NCBI GenBank assembly: GCA_036172665.1
Contig: CM069878.1
Span: forward strand, 21,772,501 to 21,836,500
Direction of reading: 5' to 3'
Source of the DNA: Prosopocoilus inquinatus
Taxonomy: Eukaryota > Arthropoda > Insecta > Coleoptera > Lucanidae
DNA: 64,000 nt
Shown here one piece after another: positions 57,649 through 64,000 of this stretch (position 1 is the first letter of the stretch; each line of letters begins with the position of its first letter). Position numbers and translations under genes: made by a program. Below the pieces are notes generated by a model. It was not told the DNA's origin and did not search any database. It was given only the letters and a program-made list of their open reading frames with translations.

Positions 57649-57688
57649 TTCAGTGAATTAATGTGGTCGAGGGGTTTTCTCACTATTT

Positions 57689-57702
57689 ATTCTTATGTTC
57701 TT
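57689..57702. repeat. Target duplication of the Penelope pair, right
   Basis: ATTCTTATGTTCTT, an exact copy of 56610-56623. Confidence 0.8.
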
Positions 57703-59004
57703 GATATATTTTAATTATTTCCACAAAAAATGTAAACGTTCTTTTACAACTGTTTAAACAAAGAGATTTTTCTTTATTTTATTCTAGATGTTCAAATCAG
57801 GAGATCGAACATAAAATGGCTTTGGTTTCTTTTACTGTTACTTTAAATTACTAAGGCCGCTATAATAATAATATAATTTTAAATTTCAAGATATATACTT
57901 TAAAACGTAAAATATTTTTTTTTATTGTAAAGTGAGTTTAAATCAAACTTTCCTCTAGTCCAATTATGAAAACATGAAATTCCCATCGTCATTGTTGTAA
58001 AACACGTAATTCTCCGTCGGCAAAAATGTATTGGGATTTATAAAAAAATATATTCGCAAGAGTGCAAAGCGTTACAGCGTTTATGTTTAATACATTTTAT
58101 TAGTTTTTATTGAGAACTGCAAGTATAAATTAAGATTTTAAAGTAATTGAATTAAGGCACTCTTAGATATAACACTTTTACATGCTTACAGATTCTGAAA
58201 ACAAATTACATTTTATTTATTTTTGTGTTTATGTACCCTGTGCGAATCACAAAACTTCCCTCATTATTCTGGGAAAATTAGTACTCAAAAACGAAGTGTT
58301 TTGTGGTTACACTTTAGTACAGTTGCAAAAGAAAAAGCTCAATGCAAAATTTTTTTGCAAAGGTGCAAAATTGCAAAATTTTGTCCATTTAAGCAAATCT
58401 CTATCTTCACTAATAAGAAAGTTACACAATCTGGGATACACTGTATACATACATATTACAATACATTTTTGTAATGTCTTTATAAATTAAGATTTCTCAG
58501 ATTGTTTTGTTCATCTTAATATATTATAATCTTAGTTTGTTAGTCAAGAAATGTACATATTAAATTTACATGTATACAGCAATTCAATTTACAATAAATT
58601 CGTGGTACAATTCCTGAATTGATTGAAGTTGTGATTTACAAAAAAAAAATCTTTTTTATAAAAAAGGTAAATGTTAACATAATTTACCATTCCTATTATT
58701 TTTAACTTCCTCAGTTATGTAATTTTACTCGTAACCTACCCGTTTGCTTTTAATAAAAGTAACGAATGATTACCGGGTTCAAGTCACGAACGCGTATTGT
58801 AAATCGAACAAGTATTAAGTATCGAACAAGTATCGAGTATTGAACGAGTACGAGTACCAAGGAACGAATACTAAAACAACAAATACTACCAATACCAGTT
58901 ACCAAAATACCCATCAGTATAATCGAGTATCGAATGAATACGAGTGCCAAGCAATGATTTATGCAGTAACGAGTAGTACCGATTAATGAAACTTCTCATC
59001 ACTG

Positions 59005-59012
59005 TACGCCAA
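59005..59012. repeat. Probable 8-bp target duplication, right
   Basis: TACGCCAA; see 56011-56018. Confidence 0.5.
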
Positions 59013-60381
59013 GCCTCGGTGTAGTCAACCAAGGGATTTCTACAACCACGAGATGTCCCTCTTGATCCTACCTATATTTTAAGGATGCACTTGAAGTTCT
59101 TGCAAGGCATACACCACAGATCCGAGTATTTTGCTTGTTGATGAAACGGTTCAGATGGAACACGGTACTGAAAATGATTTTGTTCAAGATCTAGTTGGTA
59201 AAATCTCTCTGTTCACGGATCCTCGATCCTCAATCCACGGAAGTTCGAATTTGTACAAAAAAATAAATTCTCAATCTCAACTGTAATACCAAAATTGTTT
59301 TAAAATTTTTGTTGAGTGGCGTCAACAAATTTCAATATGATTATTTAAATTTATTGTTTGAAAGGGTTAACTAAAAATCCCCATCCGCTGCAGTTCAATG
59401 AACAGTTGAATAGTGAATTAGAAATAGTGTTGGAAAGTTGTTCATAATAGACGAGGTTAATCAGAACGCATTACATTAAAGCTAGGTTATGGCAACTTTC
59501 AATAACCTCTGCATCAAAATTATTTAGAATAACGGGTATTACAGTGATTATCCAGTCGGTAGGACGTGATATATCCGGTGATAAAATACATTTGCCTTGC
59601 AGTTTGGAGTAATTATCATTGCATATCGGGGCGTGTTATACACAGATCGCGGCCAAATATTTGCGGGTAATTACCAGGCAAACAATAACGCTTAAAACTG
59701 CGCGCATTAGAGTCAAACGAACACCGAGAGCAAATAATTAACGAGCGCCGAAACGCGAAAGGGATTGAAAAGACTTTTTCAGTAAAAGATGTAAGTGGTT
59801 ATATAATGAAGGCGGAAAACACTCAATGTAAATTTAGCCGGCTCAACTGAGTGCAAAATTTATCACGATCGAAAGTTAGGAGCAAAAGAATGATTTCCAG
59901 AAAATTTCCTTTCGCCGCCAATGGGAAGACAATACGACACTGGTGGCTAAATGCTTATTACTCGCGGTTCATAAATTCGTTTATGAAAATAAAAGTTAAT
60001 GAAGTTCTGAAATTTACCCTGCGAACTCGAGAGGCGTTCGTTCTTCGAGCCCGGATGAAGAGAGCGCCGTTCGCTTGCTATTACCGTCTCGAATTCAGCC
60101 TGAAATACATTTAAGAAATTTACGATATATGAGGATTTATTCCTGGAATTACGGTGTACGGAAATGATTATAAATGGTCCGGAGGGAATTTAAAACAAAA
60201 ATATACCCTCTCGCTCTAAGGATTCACTTTAACTATAGGATAATGTCTTAAAACAACAGGCAGAACAAACTGCTCTACATCCAGCAATAATTTTCTTTTA
60301 ATTTGTAATAAATGTTACTGCAATTTTTCTCTTCAGAACATACCCAATTTTACACAGAAACTTCTCCAAAGCAGTTTACTT
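59013..60381. promoter_or_regulatory. Gene-free stretch with candidate regulatory island
   Basis: About 59590-60120 is mixed-composition, CpG-containing, non-repetitive DNA with ATTA cores and a CCGCCAATGGG box (59914). The 87-codon plus frame at 59851-60114 is arginine-rich with no domain. The remaining DNA shows nothing specific. The regulatory reading is inferred from composition only. Confidence 0.25.
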
Positions 60382-61494
60382 TATACAGGATGCCCGTTTT
60401 AAATCGTATCCCCAGAAATAACTGAGTATTTTCATAATGTAGTAAAAGCACAAAAGTAGAATGGGTTGCCTATTTTCAATTCTTAAGGCATCACGATTTA
60501 ATACATTTATTTCCACCTTTTTAGTAAATGACATTTCACAGGTCAATTTTGTTATATACACTGTGTTGAATCGTCTTTCAGACATAGCAAAACAGCATGT
60601 AAAACTAAATATTTGCAATTATGGGCCCTCTTGTTAATTTTAGAGCAAAACGGTAAAACAAAATATTGTTCGGAATACTAAAATGCACTTAATATCATAT
60701 TTAGAACTTTACATTTCGCAGTCGTTTTTTTTTAAATGGCAAAAACCTTCTAAAAAGTTTAGTCAGTTTACTAACAAGGTAGCTATGAAGTATTTAAATA
60801 TTTCAAATATTTAAATACATGTAATAAATGACAACTTCAAAATTTGCAATTTTTGCACTTCTTCGAAAAGCAACCGAGTGTTATAGTACACCGCAACGTA
60901 GTGTTATAATACTCCGTTACTATGATTATGAAATGGGAAAAGAAATCAAACTTTTCTAACAAATATTGAAAATTTTGAAGTACACAAATATCCAAATATT
61001 TGACGATTATAGCTAACTTGTTAGGAAACTAAGAGCATTTTTCAGAAGATTTTTGCCATTTTAAAGAAAAATGGCTGCCAAATTTAAAGTTCTAAATATG
61101 GTATTATGTGCATTTTAATATTCAACAATATTTTCCTCTGCCATTTTGCCCTAAAATTTACAGAAGACTCAATAATTGTAAGTATTTAGTTTTACACGGT
61201 ATTTTGCTATGTCTGGAAAACGATTCAACACAATGTATAGTAACTAAGTAAATGGTAAATTACTGGAAGAGACTTGTAAAATTTTACGGGTTTATAAATT
61301 TAAATAAATAAAAATAAATTAATCTTTACGGGTGAGCTGGAAGTTTGTGGGACGACCAACATAGGAGCAAGTCTAATTCAGTCCGCCTAGTAAAGATTAA
61401 TTGCATAGCATGTCCTTACAACCTTTTACTTTCACCTTCATATTAAAAATTAATTAAAAATCGCCATGTGATATTTTTATTAACATCCCGTATA
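60382..61494. mobile_element. Long-arm foldback element 6
   Basis: Ends TATACAGGATGCCCG and, complemented, TATACGGGATG. The inner arms, alignable over about 330 bp, mirror GTGTTGAATCG, AGACATAGCAAAA, GTAAAACTAAATA, TAAAATGCAC, AAATGGCAAAAA and ACAAGTTAGC-type blocks around a centre near 60900. The outer 150-200 bp of the arms are much less similar. The centre holds a repeated AGTGTTATA...ACACCG / AGTGTTATAATACTCCG pair. There is no transposase. Confidence 0.72.
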
Positions 61495-61850
61495 TCAATT
61501 TTTATTATATAAATTTAATTTAAAACCTGTAAATCCTGTAATTTTAAAAGTAGATAAAAATTGTCAATACTGCCTTAAATGCGTAGATAATACTGTTTCG
61601 AGGCAGTAATGCTCGATATTTTCTACAATTCCCGAAATTTTGGAAAAACACCATGTACAAATACTAAACAAATTAGAATTACAGAGTGGAATCTTGTGTC
61701 ATTATTGAAATACAAAGCAAACAATACTAAAATATTTTATTAATTTTAGTTAGAAAGTAATTTATTCGCATTTAATTTTGTATTTCATCACCAGTGATTC
61801 AACTTTTCAAATTTTGAAGATCCTCAAATTTTGTGGATCGTTCCGCCTAC
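61495..61850. other. AT-rich stretch, nothing recognised
   Basis: No frame, repeat partner or motif of note. Confidence 0.35.
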
Positions 61851-62262
61851 CTAAATTTTAGTTTCAATTTTCTTTAAGACATTCAGTCGAAGTTCTAGTT
61901 CTTTTTCGTAATCAAACTTCACACCTTCGCAATATTCTAAAAATTCATTCCTTTTCTCTAGGTACTCCATATGTCATCCTCGTGAACTTTTTTATCAATT
62001 TCGAGCAGAAGTGAAGTCAAACCCATTAGGTCTGTAATTGAAATTATTAATTCCTTTGAATTATCAGTTCCTGCTTTTCTGGCTGCAACTTTTAAAATAC
62101 CTTTCAATCTAAACTGGATAGGCTGTCGTGGATAATGGTATACCGATAAATCTGTTTTAAATTCAGTTTTCATAAGAACGAAATAATCTGCAACGAAAAT
62201 ACACCTCTTGCACGCAAGTCTTGCTTTTAAGACTTTGAATGTACTACAAGCCCACAGTATTC
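61851..62262 (-). pseudogene. Unidentified coding remnant with one frameshift
   Basis: The minus strand is open from about 62262 (RRILWACSTFKVLKARLACK) through MKTEFKTDLSVYHYPRQPIQ and KELIISITDLMGLTSLLLEI to KKVHEDD. A two-base surplus (AT at about 61970) shifts the frame; in the next frame translation runs on as MEYLEKRNEFLEYCEGVKFD and then a charged, helical ELELRLNVLKKIETKI before a stop at 61851. Codon-like composition, and continuity across a single indel, argue that this was protein-coding: a globular segment followed by a C-terminal coiled coil. I do not recognise the family. It could be a host pseudogene or exon, or part of a transposon. No start or splice site is convincing. Confidence 0.45.
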
Positions 62263-62410
62263 TCCGAATAAATAAATAATATTGACATAAAACATATTGA
62301 CATCGAGAAACAGCGAATAAATAAATTATATGAATCTTTTGTTATAATTTATTTATTCATTTATTATCAAGAGGTCTCTTCTATTTAATATCATTACCAA
62401 TTTTGCATCT

Positions 62411-62414
62411 TTAA
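62411..62414. other. piggyBac-type TTAA target site
   Basis: TTAA followed by CCCTTCAACGG. PiggyBac elements insert at TTAA and begin with CCC plus a short TIR. The position downstream of the transposase fits the element's 3' end. Confidence 0.6.
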
Positions 62415-64000
62415 CCCTTCAACGGTGAGAATACATTTTTGTAAAATTTTGAAAATTAAAATTCAGAATGTAGCAAGAGGCAATTTATTAAATACGTTTA
62501 AACTGAAAAACAATCTAATCATAAGTAATTTTAGAACAAAGAGCTGTTGCCAAATTGCAACGCCACCCTAATATGTAATACAAAATTGTGAAGAAAATGC
62601 AATAACGAATATTGAAATATGTAAATATAATAGCGAACATTTGTTGACTATTTTTTCACATCAAATGTGGGGTTACACTCTATGCACAGACCAACATGAA
62701 ATTTTTGACATATGGGGCGTATAATGAATGTGCACCCTTTACCTGCACATCTCTGTTTTTCTTTTTCTGGATAAAAGTAAATGATTCCTATGATCATATC
62801 TAATATCATCAGAAACTCTGGATAGTGTAATGCTAGATTTGGACGTCACTACTTTTCCTCTACTTTTGAGGAGCATTTTATACTGGATTAAGTAGGTTTG
62901 TACAATTTGTTTCCTAAACTCTGAGAAAAGGGCTGCTTCGTTTTCCATTTTTCTCTTGTAGTCCATGCATATATAATAGCAACATCTAAAAGCCACGTGA
63001 AAATGAGCCACCACTTCTTTCACTAAAGCTGATCTTGCGATAAGTTCATCCATAAGATCTGTCGCTGATCTGAATTTGTTACATTCACCTAAGACTGAGG
63101 GTCGTTGGACTTGAAAAATTTTATTCTATCCATGACAAGTGGATGCTGCTGCTACAACGCTATTATCCATCTATTTGACAAAAATAATTCACTTTCTCAA
63201 TCCAATTGAGCACAAATGCTGCTTCTAGAACTAAATTTCGTGATTTCTTTTTTTCCTAGAAGTTTGCATGATTTTGGAATGCGTTTATCTCCAATCGTTC
63301 CTGTTCCATCATAACCTTTCTGTTACAGAAAATACAATAAATTCAAACCAGTAAATAGGTTATCAAAATAAATTTGTATGGTATATTCTTTATTGGTTGG
63401 GGAATCTCGTCTATCATGTTCACAAGTGGTGCAGCACATTTTCCAAATTGACTCTCATAATTGTTCCCTTTTGGATTCTTGCCTTGATAAACATCAAAAT
63501 TCAGTAAATAACCACACTTGGAATTGAGTAATACCACATTTTGTATCCGAACCGGATATTTGCCTCTGATACACTGCTTTATTGAGTGCCTGCCAAACTA
63601 TTTTTTCATAGACTCATCATAACCCAAGTATTCTTTTGGAATCCAGTGCTTGATAATTTTTTTCTTTATCAAATCCATCAAACGACGGAGCTGCCACATA
63701 TTGTCTAAATTATCAGACATTGCACTGTACGCGAAGTGTATAAAATGCAAAACTTCTCTAAATCGGTAAATTTTTGAAGAATTATATGTGTTAATAATAA
63801 TTCCTCTTGGTCGCGCTATGAACAAAGAAGTCTGAAGAAGCAATTGATGAGGAAATAAATACTTTATTTCTTGTTTTTTGTCGAGGTTCTGCTTATAGAA
63901 TCAGTACTAACTTATTGCTCATTGTAACACTGCGTTTATATTTATTATTCCTGTTAATAAAAAAAAAAATACTAATTCCAAAATTAAATTTAATAAAATT
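62415..64000 (-). mobile_element. piggyBac-like transposon, 5' end outside window
   Basis: Runs from the CCCTTCAACGG terminus at 62415 through a 3' untranslated part of about 230 bp into the transposase pseudogene, and beyond the window edge. The opposite terminus is not in view. Confidence 0.65.
62648..64000 (-). pseudogene. piggyBac-like transposase (DDE_Tnp_1_7), partial and broken
   Basis: The minus strand carries, in order: the block around the first catalytic Asp (DNMWQLRRLMDLIKKK, then EYLGYDESMKK); FGRHSIKQCIRGKYP; CGYLLNFDVYQGK; the second-Asp block after IPQPIKNIPYKF; YDGTGTIGDKRIPKSCKLL; the third-Asp block MDNSVVAAASTCHG; FRKQIVQTYLIQYK; and a C-terminal Cys-rich domain with RCAGKGC, C near IRPICQK and LCIEC. 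This is the full order of the piggyBac catalytic and zinc-binding parts. Damage includes a stop after DESMKK, a one-base deletion just before the second catalytic Asp, a stop before MDNS and a frameshift before the Cys-rich end. The N-terminal part lies outside the window. Confidence 0.82.

Larger units (their letters stand above)
56624..57688. mobile_element. Head-to-head pair of 5'-truncated Penelope-like elements
   Basis: Two copies of the same 3' part face outward: minus copy 56669-57132, plus copy about 57142-57684. By eye the 464-bp arms are identical except for a C-run of 6 versus 7. The plus copy keeps about 85 bp more of coding sequence at the junction. 45 bp (56624-56668) unique to the left end precede the arm. 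The exact 14-bp duplication on both sides shows the pair entered as one unit. The reverse transcriptase part is missing from both. Inverted, 5'-truncated arrangements are usual for Penelope-like elements. Confidence 0.85.
56019..59004. mobile_element. hAT-like non-autonomous element (2986 bp) hosting a Penelope pair
   Basis: Left TAGTGATGGGAAGTTTCGTT and right, complemented, CAGTGATGAGAAGTTTCATT begin TIRs of about 265 bp (56019-56284 and 58737-59004) that align throughout with scattered differences. The repeated TACTCGTTAC / TACTCGATAC units within them act like subterminal motifs. CAGTGATGGGAA-type ends plus a probable 8-bp duplication are typical of hAT elements. No hAT transposase or dimerisation domain is readable inside; frames at 56118-56306 and 58750-58950 are the two TIRs translated. 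The interior includes a later insertion at 56624-57688. The 58182-58490 frame has no motif. Confidence 0.75.

Noticed and set aside
58182..58490. 102-codon plus-strand frame inside the hAT-like element, considered as a transposase remnant
   Set aside because: No hAT dimerisation motif, BED finger or catalytic block can be read.
1..64000. CRISPR arrays, prokaryotic operons, rRNA genes
   Set aside because: No regularly spaced repeats, ribosome-binding-site-led gene strings or rRNA-like sequence were seen; the window is eukaryotic in character.

Overview
The window looks like non-coding, repeat-dense nuclear DNA of an arthropod, probably an insect. The reasons are: it is AT-rich; no long host gene can be read on either strand; it carries short spliceosomal-type introns; and it holds decayed copies of transposon families typical of insects (mariner/Tc1, a DDE_3 transposase, piggyBac, hAT, Harbinger-like MITEs, Ty3/Gypsy, Penelope-like). 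A beetle is possible but cannot be settled from sequence alone. No intact host protein-coding gene is supported; nearly all open frames are short chance frames or pieces of mobile elements.

Layout. 1-10 kb: gene-free DNA with a 907-bp TIR element flanked by a 7-bp duplication, two small hairpin elements, two copies of a repeat here called unit A, a 1.1-kb foldback element and a perfect 107-bp-arm palindrome. 10-25 kb: a mariner fragment, a LINE-like fragment, further foldback/MITE elements, then a decayed Ty3/Gypsy retrotransposon (PBS-like site, gag, CCHC knuckle, protease) from about 23.7 to 25.35 kb. 25.8-31.2 kb: the 3' end of a Penelope-like element with a hammerhead-like motif, and two more foldback elements. 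31-45 kb: mostly gene-free, with a tRNA-like relic, a palindrome cluster, a dispersed repeat carrying a MITE, a second copy of that MITE, a Tc1-type TIR element and several GC-richer pockets that may be cis-regulatory. 45-50 kb: an intron-containing DDE transposase pseudogene and a mariner N-terminal fragment. 52-53 kb: second copy of the dispersed repeat. 55.5-59 kb: a Tc1-type DDE fragment near a 3-kb hAT-like element, which itself contains a young head-to-head pair of truncated Penelope-like elements. 60-64 kb: another foldback element, an unidentified frameshifted coding remnant and a piggyBac transposase pseudogene running off the window end.

The most interesting signal is a hammerhead-ribozyme-like motif at the 3' ends of the Penelope-like elements. 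It occurs in two sequence versions (three copies) with the core conserved and stems I and II different but still paired. The second is a set of long-arm foldback elements that share a short terminal box (consensus near ACAGGGTGTTC) found about twenty times in the window. The third is a set of nested insertions with readable target-site duplications that allow relative dating.
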